A stretch of DNA of 64,000 bases, from NCBI RefSeq assembly GCF_024498955.1, contig NZ_CP093311.1:1550001-1614000 (forward strand), in the 5' to 3' direction. Source of the stretch: Thermomonas paludicola. GTDB taxonomy: Bacteria > Pseudomonadota > Gammaproteobacteria > Xanthomonadales > Xanthomonadaceae. The notes below the pieces were generated by a model. That model worked only from the letters and a program-made list of their open reading frames with translations. It was not told the origin of the DNA and made no database searches. This document shows positions 47,606-55,477 of this stretch, in pieces (within the stretch, counting starts at the first letter, position 1; every line of letters starts with the position of its first letter). The position numbers were made by a program, and so were the translations under genes.

Positions 47606-48228
47606 ACGCGCTATTGTCATTCGTCGCGCGGCGCTTCGGCGCGTCATTCCACCTGCGGCACGTCGGCCTGCCATCCATCACGCAACGCCTGGGCCCGTCC
47701 TTCCCGCGCAGGCGGGAATCGCGCTCCGCGTTGACTTCCCGCGCTCCGGACAACAGCGACTCCCGCCTGCGCGGGAAGGACGGCAAGGCGATCCTGCTCT
47801 CCGCCTGCCTGCTGCTCTCATTCATCGCGCTGCCCGCCTTCGCCCAGGCCAACCAGCAGGCCGACGCCGCGCCGCTGCAATTCCACAGCGCCGCCGAGGA
47901 AGCCCGCTTCCACGCACTGACCCTGCAATTGCGCTGCGTGATGTGCCAGAACCAATCGTTGGCCGACTCCAACGCGCTGATCGCCCTGCAACTGCGCCGC
48001 GAAGTGCTGGACCTGATGCGCCAGGGCAGGAGCGACGACCAGATCAAGGACTATCTGGTGCAGCGTTACGGCGAATTCGTGCTGTACCAGCCCCGCCTGG
48101 AACGCAGCACGTGGCTGCTGTGGGCCGGCCCCGCCTTGCTGTTGCTGCTGGGCGCGGGCACGGTGATCGTCATCGTGCGGCGGCGCAAGCCCGGCACCGC
48201 CATCCCCGACGACGCACAGGAGTGGTGA
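47602..48228 (+). CDS. ccmH: CcmH with a repeat-derived N-terminal extension
   Basis: A 208-residue periplasmic thiol protein that reduces apocytochrome c for heme ligation. The functional motif LRCVMCQNQS places Cys112 and Cys115, and a C-terminal helix (about 169-190) anchors it. The signal-like helix AILLSACLLLSFIALPAFA is at 63-81, so about 62 residues precede it, far more than usual. Residues about 33-61 are encoded by an inverted REP-like pair (47696-47782). The ATG at 47602 overlaps the ccmG stop, the expected coupled junction, so the palindromes seem to have entered between start codon and signal helix without breaking the frame. An internal TTG (47731) could be an alternative start. 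Confidence 0.88.
   Translation: MNALLSFVARRFGASFHLRHVGLPSITQRLGPSFPRRRESRSALTSRAPDNSDSRLRGKDGKAILLSACLLLSFIALPAFAQANQQADAAPLQFHSAAEEARFHALTLQLRCVMCQNQSLADSNALIALQLRREVLDLMRQGRSDDQIKDYLVQRYGEFVLYQPRLERSTWLLWAGPALLLLLGAGTVIVIVRRRKPGTAIPDDAQEW
47696..47782. repeat. REP-like inverted pair, family A, copy 4, inside ccmH
   Basis: Two 25-base units match as reverse complements at 24 of 25 positions. The core reads TTCCCGCGCAGGCGGGAA, a GCAG variant of the GAAG core in the three intergenic copies. Both lie in the ccmH frame and encode Arg/Ser-rich peptides (FPRRRES and SRLRGKDG). Confidence 0.85.
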
Positions 48229-49226
48229 TGGCCGCCTTCATCGCAATCGCCGCCCTGCTGTGCCTGCTCGTGCTCGCCGTGCTGCTGCGTCCGCTATGGC
48301 GTGAGGCGCGCGGCGTGGCCGTGGGCGTCGGCATCCTCACCCTGTTGTCCACGGCCCTGCTGTATCGGCTGGAGGGCACGCCGCAGGCGCTTGACCCGGC
48401 CGTGCGGCACGCGCCGCAAACGCTGGAAGAAGCCGTCGCCCAGCTCAAGACCGCGCTGGCCCGCGACCCGCAACAGGCCGACGGCTGGGCGCTGCTGGGG
48501 CAGGCCTATCTGCGCATGGACAACCCCGCCGGCGCGCGCGATGCCTTCGCCAAGGCCGCCCGACTTGCGCCGGGCAATGCCGACATCCTGGTCGAGGCGG
48601 CGCAGTCCCGCGCCTTGGCCGATGCCGGCCACGCGTTCGATGCACAGGCACTGGCGCTGTTGAACGCAGCGCTGGCGTCCAATCCCGATCATCAACGCGC
48701 ACGCTGGTTCCTCGGCGTGGCCCAGCGCCAGGCCGGCAACAACGCCGAAGCCGCCGCGACCTGGGCACCGCTGCTGGCGCAGGTGGACGCACCCACCGCC
48801 GCCAGCCTGCGCAAGGAAATCAACGCCGCGCGCGCACAGGCCAATCTGCCACCGCTGCCAGAACCCGCCAAGCAACCCACCTTGCTCACGGTGACGGTCA
48901 CGCTGGACCCGGCACTGGCAGCGCGCATTCGCCTGCAGCCCGAGGCCAGCGTCTTCGTGATCGTGCATCAACCGGGCGGCATGCCGATGCCGGTGGCGGC
49001 GCAGAAACATGCGCTATCAGACCTGCCGTTCACCGCCGAATTGAGCGACGCCGACAGCCCGATGCCGACCCTCAAGCTCTCGCAAATGCGGGAAATCGAG
49101 CTGGTGGCGCGCGTGTCTGCCAGCGGCAGCGCCGAGCGGCAGGCCGATGACCTGGAATCCAAGCCGGTTCGGGTCACGCTGCCGACGAAGGGGCCAGTGG
49201 CATTGGTGATCGCACCCGGACCTTGA
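48228..49226 (+). CDS. ccmI: Cytochrome c maturation protein CcmI (CycH)
   Basis: A 332-residue protein that captures the C-terminus of apocytochrome c for heme ligation. Two N-terminal hydrophobic segments (about 2-22 and 28-45) are followed by TPR repeats (for example QADGWALLGQAYLRMDNPAG and ALASNPDHQRARWFLG). The C-terminal periplasmic domain is a beta-rich module seen in CycH proteins (VTVTLDPALAARIRLQPEAS). GGAG precedes the ATG, which overlaps the ccmH stop by one base. It is the last gene of the ccm operon. Confidence 0.92.
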   Translation: MAAFIAIAALLCLLVLAVLLRPLWREARGVAVGVGILTLLSTALLYRLEGTPQALDPAVRHAPQTLEEAVAQLKTALARDPQQADGWALLGQAYLRMDNPAGARDAFAKAARLAPGNADILVEAAQSRALADAGHAFDAQALALLNAALASNPDHQRARWFLGVAQRQAGNNAEAAATWAPLLAQVDAPTAASLRKEINAARAQANLPPLPEPAKQPTLLTVTVTLDPALAARIRLQPEASVFVIVHQPGGMPMPVAAQKHALSDLPFTAELSDADSPMPTLKLSQMREIELVARVSASGSAERQADDLESKPVRVTLPTKGPVALVIAPGP

Positions 49227-49265
49227 AGATGGCATGGCGACATGCGCAAACGGCATGATCGCCTG

Positions 49266-49305
49266 CCCCCGCAAGGGGGATGATGGCTCTCTGGTTTTCA
49301 TCATC
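49266..49305 (+). other. Two nested inverted repeats upstream of metX
   Basis: CCCCC-GCAA-GGGGG (49266-49279) forms a stem capped by a GNRA tetraloop. It is followed by GATGATG/CATCATC arms (49279-49285 and 49299-49305) around a T-ended loop. They may end the ccm transcript or structure the metX leader. The features do not match a SAM riboswitch that I know. Confidence 0.35.
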
Positions 49306-49313
49306 GCATCGCC

Positions 49314-50465
49314 ATGGCCGAATTCATCCCGCCCGGCACCCGCTGGGTTGACCTTCCCTCCCCGTTTCCGATGAAGCGCGGCGGCGCCTTGCATGGCGCA
49401 CGTCTCGCCTTTGAGACCTGGGGCCAGCTCAATGACGACCAGTCCAACGCCATCCTGATCCTCACCGGCATGTCACCGGATGCACACGCGGCGGCAAACA
49501 CGGACAACCCCGCACCCGGTTGGTGGGAGTGGATGGTCGGCCCCGGCAAGCCCATCGACACCCGCCGCTGGTTCGTGATTTGCGCAAACGCGCTGGGAAG
49601 CTGCAAGGGCAGCACCGGCCCGGCATCGCCGAACCCGGCCAACGGCGCGCCCTACCGTCTGGAGTTCCCGGAACTGTCGGTCGAAGACGGCGCCGACGCG
49701 GCCACAGTGTTGGTACGTGAACTGGGCATCACCCGGCTGGCTTGCGTGGTGGGCAATTCGATGGGCGGCATGACCGCGCTGGCGCTGTTGGCGCGCCATC
49801 CCGGCATCGCCCGTTATCACATCAATATCTGCGGCGCCGCGCGCGCACTGCCGTTTTCCATCGCCATTCGTTCGCTGCAACGCGAGGCAATCCGGCTGGA
49901 TGCCCACTGGAACAACGGCGACTACAGCGACACCCAGTACCCCGAAAACGGCATGCGCATGGCGCGCAAGCTGGGCGTGGTCACCTACCGCTCGGCGCTG
50001 GAGTGGGATGGCCGCTTCGGGCGCGTGCGGCTGGACGCCGACCGGCGCGGGGACGACGAGCCGTTCGGGCTGGAATTCGAGGTGGAGAGCTATCTGGAAG
50101 CACACGCCCGCCGCTTCGTGCACCGCTACGACCCCAATTGCTACCTGTATCTCAGCCGCTCGATGGACTGGTTCGATCTGGGCGAATGCCACGACGGCGA
50201 CACCGTGCGCGGGCTCGCCGCCATCGAGGGTGTGGAGCGCGCGCTGGTGCTCGGCGTGAAGACCGACATCCTGTTCCCCATCCAGCAGCAGGAGGAAATC
50301 GCCAACGGACTGCGCCGCGCCGGCTGCGATACCCGCTTCCTGCCGATGCCCTCGCCGCAGGGCCATGACGCCTTCCTGGTCGATGCCGAGCGGTTCGGCC
50401 TCGCCGTCGCCGGCTTCCTGCGCATGCTGCCGGCGGCAGAATTTGTTGCAGACAAAGTCGCGTAA
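49314..50465 (+). CDS. metX: MetX-family O-acyltransferase, probably serine O-succinyltransferase
   Basis: A 383-residue alpha/beta hydrolase-fold acyltransferase. The nucleophile Ser149 is in VVGNSMGGMTAL and the catalytic His351 in SPQGHDAFLVD, with the Asp in LGVKTDILFPI. Wording such as MGPGKPIDT-like (MVGPGKPIDTRRWF), LGSCKGSTGPASPNPA and CGAARALPFSIAIRSLQREA closely follows the Xanthomonas enzymes shown to be serine O-succinyltransferases feeding cysteine synthesis. Homoserine O-acetyl- or succinyltransferase activity is the alternative. The region before the ATG contains two inverted repeats. tRNA-Leu lies 30 bases downstream. Confidence 0.88.
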   Translation: MAEFIPPGTRWVDLPSPFPMKRGGALHGARLAFETWGQLNDDQSNAILILTGMSPDAHAAANTDNPAPGWWEWMVGPGKPIDTRRWFVICANALGSCKGSTGPASPNPANGAPYRLEFPELSVEDGADAATVLVRELGITRLACVVGNSMGGMTALALLARHPGIARYHINICGAARALPFSIAIRSLQREAIRLDAHWNNGDYSDTQYPENGMRMARKLGVVTYRSALEWDGRFGRVRLDADRRGDDEPFGLEFEVESYLEAHARRFVHRYDPNCYLYLSRSMDWFDLGECHDGDTVRGLAAIEGVERALVLGVKTDILFPIQQQEEIANGLRRAGCDTRFLPMPSPQGHDAFLVDAERFGLAVAGFLRMLPAAEFVADKVA

Positions 50466-50479
50466 GCGCTTCGCTCGGC

Positions 50480-50485
50480 TATACT
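50480..50485 (+). promoter_or_regulatory. Candidate -10 of the tRNA-Leu gene
   Basis: TATACT (5/6) followed by GCGTCCCC, a GC-rich discriminator typical of stable-RNA promoters, lies ten bases before the tRNA 5' end. No clear -35 is recognised. Confidence 0.45.
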
Positions 50486-50495
50486 GCGTCCCCGC

Positions 50496-50582
50496 GCCGG
50501 AGTGGCGGAATCGGTAGACGCAGCGGACTCAAAATCCGCCGCCCTTAAAAGCGTGGGGGTTCGAGTCCCCCCTCCGGCACCA
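50496..50582 (+). tRNA. tRNA-Leu (anticodon CAA)
   Basis: An 87-base class II tRNA. The acceptor arms GCCGGAG (50496-50502) and CTCCGGC (50572-50578) pair perfectly. The anticodon stem GCGGA/TCCGC encloses CTCAAAA, giving CAA, which reads UUG. A long variable arm (CGC...GCG) and the T-arm GGGGGTTCGAGTCCCCC follow. The 3' CCA is encoded. A factor-independent terminator lies 12 bases downstream. Confidence 0.96.
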
Positions 50583-50593
50583 AGGCAACACCC

Positions 50594-50616
50594 AAAGCCC
50601 GCGTCCTGCGGGCTTT
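50594..50616 (+). terminator. Terminator of the tRNA-Leu transcript
   Basis: The 9-bp stem AAAGCCCGC / GCGGGCTTT with a 5-base loop runs into TTTT, a standard intrinsic terminator just after the tRNA. Confidence 0.85.
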
Positions 50617-50671
50617 TGCACTTCATGCGGACGCGTTCTGCACGCCCGCAAGGCAACACCACGGAGGCCGC

Positions 50672-51457
50672 ATGCTTCTCGATCTTGCCGGACAACACGC
50701 GCTGGTCTGCGGCGCATCCGAAGGCATCGGCCACGCTGCTGCCATCGAGTTGGCCACACTGGGCGCCAGCATCACCCTGCTGGCGCGCCGCGAAAGTGCG
50801 CTGCGCGACGCTGCCGCTGCATTGCCGCAAGCGCAGGGGCAAACCCATACCTATTTGGCCGTGGACATGGCGGATGCCGCTGCGCTGCGCGCGGCGGTGG
50901 AGGCGCGTGCCGCGCGACAGCCGCTGCATATCCTCATCAACAACACCGGCGGCCCGCCGGGCGGGCCCGCACACACGGCGAGCATCGATGCCTATGTGGA
51001 TGCGTTCCACAAACATCTGATCGCCAACCAAACCCTGCTGCAGGCGCTGCTGCCCGGCATGCGCGCGGCGCGCTGGGGGCGCATCGTCAACGTGATTTCC
51101 ACCTCGGTGTATGAGCCGATTCCCGATCTCGGCGTGTCCAACACCATTCGCGGTGCGGTGGCCAGTTGGGCCAAGACGCTGTCGCGTGAATTGGGCAGTG
51201 ACGGCATCACCGTCAACAACGTGCTGCCCGGCTACACCCGCACCCGCCGGCTGGAGCAGATCCTGATCGATCGCAGCGCCGCGTCCGGCAAGTCCCAGGA
51301 CGCGGTGGCGCAGGCCATGCTTGCCAGCGTTCCGGTGGGCCGGTTCGCCGAAGCCGGCGAAATCGGCGGCGTCATTGCCTTCCTGTGTTCGCCGGCAGCG
51401 GCCTACGTCAACGGCCAGTCGCTGGCAGTGGACGGGGGCCGCATGCAGTCCATCTGA
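50672..51457 (+). CDS. Divergent short-chain dehydrogenase/reductase
   Basis: A 261-residue SDR-fold protein. The nucleotide-binding motif GASEGIG is at 14-20 and an NNTGGP variant of NNAG follows. The C-terminal half has RELGSDGITVNNVLPGYTRT and GRFAEAGEIGGVIAFLCS, typical of FabG-like SDRs. The active site is unusual: where classical enzymes have Tyr-x-x-x-Lys, the aligned stretch is GVSNTIRGAV, giving Ser and Arg instead. The Ser of the triad is kept (VISTSV). It may be a non-classical reductase or a non-catalytic binder. Its stop is four bases before the nei start. GGAGG is present upstream. The substrate is unknown. Confidence 0.85.
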   Translation: MLLDLAGQHALVCGASEGIGHAAAIELATLGASITLLARRESALRDAAAALPQAQGQTHTYLAVDMADAAALRAAVEARAARQPLHILINNTGGPPGGPAHTASIDAYVDAFHKHLIANQTLLQALLPGMRAARWGRIVNVISTSVYEPIPDLGVSNTIRGAVASWAKTLSRELGSDGITVNNVLPGYTRTRRLEQILIDRSAASGKSQDAVAQAMLASVPVGRFAEAGEIGGVIAFLCSPAAAYVNGQSLAVDGGRMQSI

Positions 51458-51461
51458 CGCC

Positions 51462-52277
51462 GTGCCCGAGGGCCCGGAAATCCGCCGCGCCGCTGACAGA
51501 CTGGCCGCAGCAGTGGTGGGCCAGCCGTTGCTATGCGCCGAGTTCGCGCTCCCGGCGCTCAAGCGCTTCGAGCGCGAGCTGCCGGGCCAGCGCATTCTCT
51601 CCATCACCCCGCGCGGCAAGGCGCTGCTGACCGCATTCGAATCGGGCTGGACGCTGTACAGCCACAACCAGCTGTACGGCGTGTGGAGGGTGACGCTGCC
51701 GGGCCAGCGCCCTGCCAGCACGCGCAGCCTGCGCGTCGCGCTGGAGACCGCACATGCCAGCATCCTGCTGTATTCGGCCTCCGACATCTCGATGTGGCGC
51801 AGCGACGAGATCGAAGCCCATCCTTTTCTGCGCAGGCTGGGCCCCGATGTGCTCGACCCGGCATTGGATGCCGCGGCCGTGGCGGCGCGCCTGCAACGCC
51901 CTGCGTTTCGCGGCCGGGCACTGGGCAGCCTGCTGCTGGATCAAGGCTTTCTGGCCGGCATGGGCAACTACCTGCGCGCCGAAGTGTTGTTCGATGCAAA
52001 GCTGCATCCGGCCCGCCGCCCCTGTGACCTGGATGCAGCGCACACCATGCGGCTTGCCGAGGCGCTGCTGGCGATCCCGCGCCACAGCTATGCGACACGC
52101 GGCATCGAGCCCACTGCGGGCATGCGTGCCGACTATCTGGCGCAAGGGCAAGGCAGCTTCCGCTTTCGCGTGTTCAAGCGCGATGGCCTGCCCTGCATGA
52201 CCTGCGGGACCTCGCTGCTGCGCATCACCCACCATTCGCGGCCGATGTACCTTTGCCCGCACTGCCAAACGGACTGA
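51462..52277 (+). CDS. nei: Endonuclease VIII
   Basis: A 271-residue DNA glycosylase/AP lyase that removes oxidised pyrimidines. The start is GTG at 51462, giving the invariant PEGPEI N-terminus, with Pro as the Schiff-base nucleophile after Met removal and Glu next to it. LTAFESGWTLYSHNQLYGVW and LLDQGFLAGMGNYLRAEVLF follow E. coli Nei closely. The C-terminal zinc finger is CMTCGTSL...YLCPHCQTD, with four cysteines. The gene is nearly contiguous with the SDR gene upstream, suggesting co-transcription. The Nei-type wording and LYSHNQLYGVW rule out MutM. Confidence 0.94.
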   Translation: MPEGPEIRRAADRLAAAVVGQPLLCAEFALPALKRFERELPGQRILSITPRGKALLTAFESGWTLYSHNQLYGVWRVTLPGQRPASTRSLRVALETAHASILLYSASDISMWRSDEIEAHPFLRRLGPDVLDPALDAAAVAARLQRPAFRGRALGSLLLDQGFLAGMGNYLRAEVLFDAKLHPARRPCDLDAAHTMRLAEALLAIPRHSYATRGIEPTAGMRADYLAQGQGSFRFRVFKRDGLPCMTCGTSLLRITHHSRPMYLCPHCQTD

Positions 52278-52305
52278 CGCGATGCGCCGCAAACACGGCG
52301 CACGG

Positions 52306-52311
52306 TAAACT
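52306..52311 (+). promoter_or_regulatory. Candidate -10 of the 3-hydroxyanthranilate operon, leaderless layout
   Basis: TAAACT is followed by CGGCGC and the ATG at 52318, exactly as seen before the LOG gene. Transcription would begin at the start codon. No clear -35 is visible. Confidence 0.4.
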
Positions 52312-52317
52312 CGGCGC

Positions 52318-53754
52318 ATGCAACGCTTCGGACACGTCATCGGTGCCGCCTGCGATGAGACTGCCAACTCGCGCTGGCTACCCGTCTTCGAGCCCGCCAC
52401 CGCGCAGCCCTACGCGCAGGTTGTCGCCGGCAATGCGGCCGATGTGGATGCCGCCGTTGCCGCCGCCAGCGCTGCGGCGCCAGCCTGGTCCGGGCTGCGG
52501 AACAGCGAACGCGCGCGCCACCTGGAACGGCTGGCCGATGCATTGGACGCACGCATCGAACACTTCGCCCGCGCCGAAGCCGTGGACGGCGGCAAGCCGC
52601 TGGCGCTGGCCCGCGATGTCGAGATCCCGCGCGCAGTGTCCAACCTGCGCTTCTTCGCCCATGCCGCCACCCAGTTTTCCAGCGAATCGCACCACGGCGA
52701 AGCCGGGCTGAACTACACCCTGCGCCAACCGTTGGGCGTGGTGGCCTGCATCAGTCCGTGGAACCTGCCGCTGTACCTGTTCACCTGGAAGATCGCACCG
52801 GCGCTTGCTGCCGGCAATACGGTGGTCGCCAAGCCCTCGGAAATCACGCCCGCCACCGCAACGATGCTGGGTGAACTGGCGCTGGACGCCGGCCTGCCGC
52901 CGGGCGTGCTGACTATCGTCCACGGGCTGGGCCCTGAGGTGGGCGAGCCGCTGGTGATGCATCCGCACGTGAAAGCCGTGTCGTTCACCGGAAGCTCCGC
53001 GGTGGGCCGGCGCATCGCCGGGCTGGCCGGCCCGCTGCTGAAAAAAGTGTCGCTGGAACTGGGCGGCAAGAATGCGACGCTGGTGTTTGCCGACAGCGAC
53101 TGGCGCACGCACCTCGACACGCTGGTGCGCAGCGCGTTCCAGAACAGCGGGCAGATTTGCCTGTGCGGTTCGCGCCTGCTGGTCGAACGGACGATTTACG
53201 CGGACTTCCGCAACGCCTTCGTCGAACGCGCCCGCGCGCTGCGCCTCGGCGCGCCGCTGGAGGCCGGCACGCAGCTCGGCCCGATGGTCTCGCAGGCGCA
53301 TTTCGACAAGGTCATGGCGGCCATCGAACGCGCGCGCGCCGAAGGCGGGCGTGTGCTCTGCGGCGGCGATGCCGTGGATCGCGCCGGCTGGTTCATTGCG
53401 CCCACCGTGATCGAAGGCCTGGGCCCGGACTGCGCGACCAATCGCGACGAAATCTTCGGCCCAGTCGCCACATTGCAGCCTTTTGATGGCGACGACGAGG
53501 CACTGGCCCTGGCCAATGCCAGCGATTACGGCCTGTCGGCCTCGGTGTTCACCAACAACCTCGCACGCGCACACCGCCTCGCCGCCGATCTGCGGGTTGG
53601 CATCGTCTGGATCAATACGTGGCTGATGCGCGATCTGCGCACGCCATTCGGCGGCACCGGCGCATCCGGGCTTGGTCGCGAGGGCGGCCTGGACGCGATG
53701 CGCTTCTTCACCGAACCACGCAACGTCTGCATCGCCCTGCCCGCCAATTCCTGA
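52318..53754 (+). CDS. 2-aminomuconate-6-semialdehyde dehydrogenase
   Basis: A 478-residue NAD+-dependent aldehyde dehydrogenase. The catalytic Cys281 is in GQICLCGSR and the general base Glu247 in LELGGKN; PWNLPLYLFTWKIAPALAAG and FTGSSAVG form the cofactor pocket. The end INTWLMRDLRTPFGGTGASG is characteristic of the ALDH8A1/AmnC/2-hydroxymuconic semialdehyde group, whose Arg residues bind the muconate carboxylate. It shares an operon with a RidA-type deaminase and 3-hydroxyanthranilate 3,4-dioxygenase, which favours aminomuconate semialdehyde over hydroxymuconate semialdehyde as substrate. Product: 2-aminomuconate. Confidence 0.87.
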   Translation: MQRFGHVIGAACDETANSRWLPVFEPATAQPYAQVVAGNAADVDAAVAAASAAAPAWSGLRNSERARHLERLADALDARIEHFARAEAVDGGKPLALARDVEIPRAVSNLRFFAHAATQFSSESHHGEAGLNYTLRQPLGVVACISPWNLPLYLFTWKIAPALAAGNTVVAKPSEITPATATMLGELALDAGLPPGVLTIVHGLGPEVGEPLVMHPHVKAVSFTGSSAVGRRIAGLAGPLLKKVSLELGGKNATLVFADSDWRTHLDTLVRSAFQNSGQICLCGSRLLVERTIYADFRNAFVERARALRLGAPLEAGTQLGPMVSQAHFDKVMAAIERARAEGGRVLCGGDAVDRAGWFIAPTVIEGLGPDCATNRDEIFGPVATLQPFDGDDEALALANASDYGLSASVFTNNLARAHRLAADLRVGIVWINTWLMRDLRTPFGGTGASGLGREGGLDAMRFFTEPRNVCIALPANS

Positions 53755-53765
53755 CAAGGCTTCCC

Positions 53766-54431
53766 ATGAAGAAAGAACTCGACACGCTGCTGCAAAACAA
53801 TCACGCCTGGGCCGAACGCGTGACCCGCGAAGACCCCACCTTCTTCGAACGCCTGTCAAAGCAGCAGGCGCCGGACTACCTCTGGATTGGCTGTTCGGAT
53901 TCGCGGGTGCCGGCCAACCAGATCATGGGGCTGGCACCGGGCGAGGTGTTCGTGCATCGCAATATCGCCAACGTCATGGTGCATACCGATCTCAACTGCA
54001 TGTCCGCCATCCAGTTCGCGGTGGATGTGCTCAAGGTGCGCCACATCCTGGTGGTGGGTCATTACGGCTGCGGCGGCGTGGGCGCCGCCATGCACGGCAC
54101 GCGACTGGGGCTGGCCGACAACTGGATTCGCCACGTCGGCGACGTTGCGCAAAAGCACGCGGCTCTGCTCGAAACATTGCCGGAAGAACAACGCCACGAT
54201 GCGCTGTGCGAACTCAATGCCATTGAGCAGGCCGAGAACGTGTGCCTGACCACGGTGATCGGCGATGCCTGGGCACGCGGCCAGCAACTGGCCGTGCACG
54301 GCTGGGTGTACAGCCTCGCCGACGGCAAGGTGCGCGAACTGGGCATGGATGTGGACTCGCCGGAAGCATTGGAGGCCGTGTATGCCTGGGCCATTTCCGG
54401 CGTAGGCGAGCGCCGTGGAGTGCATGCATGA
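53766..54431 (+). CDS. can: Beta-carbonic anhydrase
   Basis: A 221-residue zinc enzyme interconverting CO2 and bicarbonate. The zinc ligands are Cys43, Asp45, His99 and Cys102 (IGCSDSRVPA and VVGHYGCGGVGAA), and Arg47 pairs with Asp45. The sequence follows E. coli Can/YadF along its length, including VFVHRNIANVMVHTDLNCMS. It lies between the aldehyde dehydrogenase and RidA genes and overlaps the latter by four bases (ATGA), so it is translated with the tryptophan-degradation genes. Why a carbonic anhydrase sits there is not known; handling CO2 from a decarboxylation step is one possibility. Confidence 0.95.
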   Translation: MKKELDTLLQNNHAWAERVTREDPTFFERLSKQQAPDYLWIGCSDSRVPANQIMGLAPGEVFVHRNIANVMVHTDLNCMSAIQFAVDVLKVRHILVVGHYGCGGVGAAMHGTRLGLADNWIRHVGDVAQKHAALLETLPEEQRHDALCELNAIEQAENVCLTTVIGDAWARGQQLAVHGWVYSLADGKVRELGMDVDSPEALEAVYAWAISGVGERRGVHA

Positions 54432-54859
54432 GCTGCAGCATCCACGCGGCAGCGGCCCCCGGATCCGTGGGCCACTATCCGCATGCGCGCCGCGTCGGCG
54501 ACCTGCTGTTCCTGTCCGGCATCGGCCCGCGCAATCCCTCCGACGATTCGATCCCCGGCAACGACTACTTCGCCGACGGGCGGGTGCGCAGCTACGACAT
54601 CGAAGCGCAGGCGCGCGCGGTGCTGGCCAACGTGCGCGCGGTGCTGGAAGCCAGCGGCGCGCGCTGGGACGACCTGGTCGACGTCACCGTCTATCTCACC
54701 GACATGGCGCGCGACTTCAAGGCGTACAACGCGGTCTGGGCCGAGCACTTCCCCGACGCCGCCAGCGCGCCCTGCCGCACCACCGTGGGCATCACCGCGC
54801 TGCCCACGCCGATCGCCATCGAGCTGAAGTGCGTCGCCGCTTTCGGGAGCCGCCCATGA
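54428..54859 (+). CDS. RidA-family deaminase, probably 2-aminomuconate deaminase
   Basis: A 143-residue member of the YjgF/RidA family (trimeric chorismate-mutase-like fold). The family Arg is kept in APCRTTVGITALPTPIAIELK, and the VGDLLFLSGIGPRNPSDDSI and RVSYDIEAQARAVLANVR-like segments match AmnD deaminases. In 3-hydroxyanthranilate operons such proteins remove the amino group from 2-aminomuconate to give 4-oxalocrotonate. General RidA imine/enamine hydrolysis is the alternative. The start overlaps the carbonic anhydrase stop, and the stop overlaps the next gene's ATG. Confidence 0.85.
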   Translation: MSCSIHAAAAPGSVGHYPHARRVGDLLFLSGIGPRNPSDDSIPGNDYFADGRVRSYDIEAQARAVLANVRAVLEASGARWDDLVDVTVYLTDMARDFKAYNAVWAEHFPDAASAPCRTTVGITALPTPIAIELKCVAAFGSRP

Positions 54860-55476
54860 CCTCCATCCTGTTCGTCCTGCTGCTGGCGGCGGCCGGCACC
54901 GCCTCCGTCGCCGAACCCTTCAAGCCGACCGACAATCCCGAACTGGCGCAGCTGTTCCGGCAGGATCAGGCCGACCGCGACGCCGCCGACATCGACTGGA
55001 ACGCCGTCGGCCCGCGCGACCAGGCGCGCAAGGCGCGCGTCCAGGCGCTGCTGGAGGCCGGCGTGGTGCGTTCCGCCGCCGACCACTACCACGCCGCGAT
55101 GGTCTTCCAGCACGGCGATTCGCTGGCCGACTACCGCCTCGCGAACGCGCTCGCCACCCTCGCGATGGCGCAGGCGCCGGACGATTCCCACTACCGCTGG
55201 CTGGTCGGCGCGAGCTGGGACCGGCTGCTGATGCGGCAGCTGCAGCCGCAGTGGTACGGCACCCAGTACAAGGGCGACGCCAAGGGCCTGTACCTGTATC
55301 CGGTGGCGAAGGACGCGGTGACCGACGAGGAGCGCAAGGCGATGGTCGGGCACACGCTGGCCGAAGAACTCGCCCACGTCGCCGAGGCGGCCAAAGAGAT
55401 GGGCCTGCCGGTCCGCGCCGCCGCGCCGACCATCGAGGAACTGCGCCGCGAATCCACTACCAGCGAGGCCCCCTGA
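54856..55476 (+). CDS. Exported protein resembling DUF6624
   Basis: A 206-residue protein with an N-terminal signal peptide (about 1-19, [18 protein letters not shown]). The body has a helical pattern: [40 protein letters not shown], then [20 protein letters not shown] and [20 protein letters not shown]. This Gln/Asp/Arg plus HAA..FQHG wording resembles DUF6624 proteins, from memory. Function is unknown. It is translationally coupled to ridA (four-base overlap) and stops one base before the dioxygenase start, so it is a fixed operon member. Export is odd for a cytoplasmic pathway. Confidence 0.7.
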   Translation: MTSILFVLLLAAAGTASVAEPFKPTDNPELAQLFRQDQADRDAADIDWNAVGPRDQARKARVQALLEAGVVRSAADHYHAAMVFQHGDSLADYRLANALATLAMAQAPDDSHYRWLVGASWDRLLMRQLQPQWYGTQYKGDAKGLYLYPVAKDAVTDEERKAMVGHTLAEELAHVAEAAKEMGLPVRAAAPTIEELRRESTTSEAP

Positions 55477-55477
55477 C

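Noticed and set aside
47731..47733. TTG as the main ccmH start
   Set aside because: It is possible and noted in the feature, but it lacks a clear ribosome-binding site and breaks the ATGA coupling with ccmG, so it is not preferred.
49227..49313. SAM riboswitch upstream of metX
   Set aside because: Position is suggestive, but the visible stems do not match SAM-I or SAM-II architecture that I can recognise, and the gap is only 87 bases.
53866..53910. Carbonic anhydrase as a transferred gene
   Set aside because: Its composition and its four-base overlap with ridA look native; there is no sign of recent acquisition.
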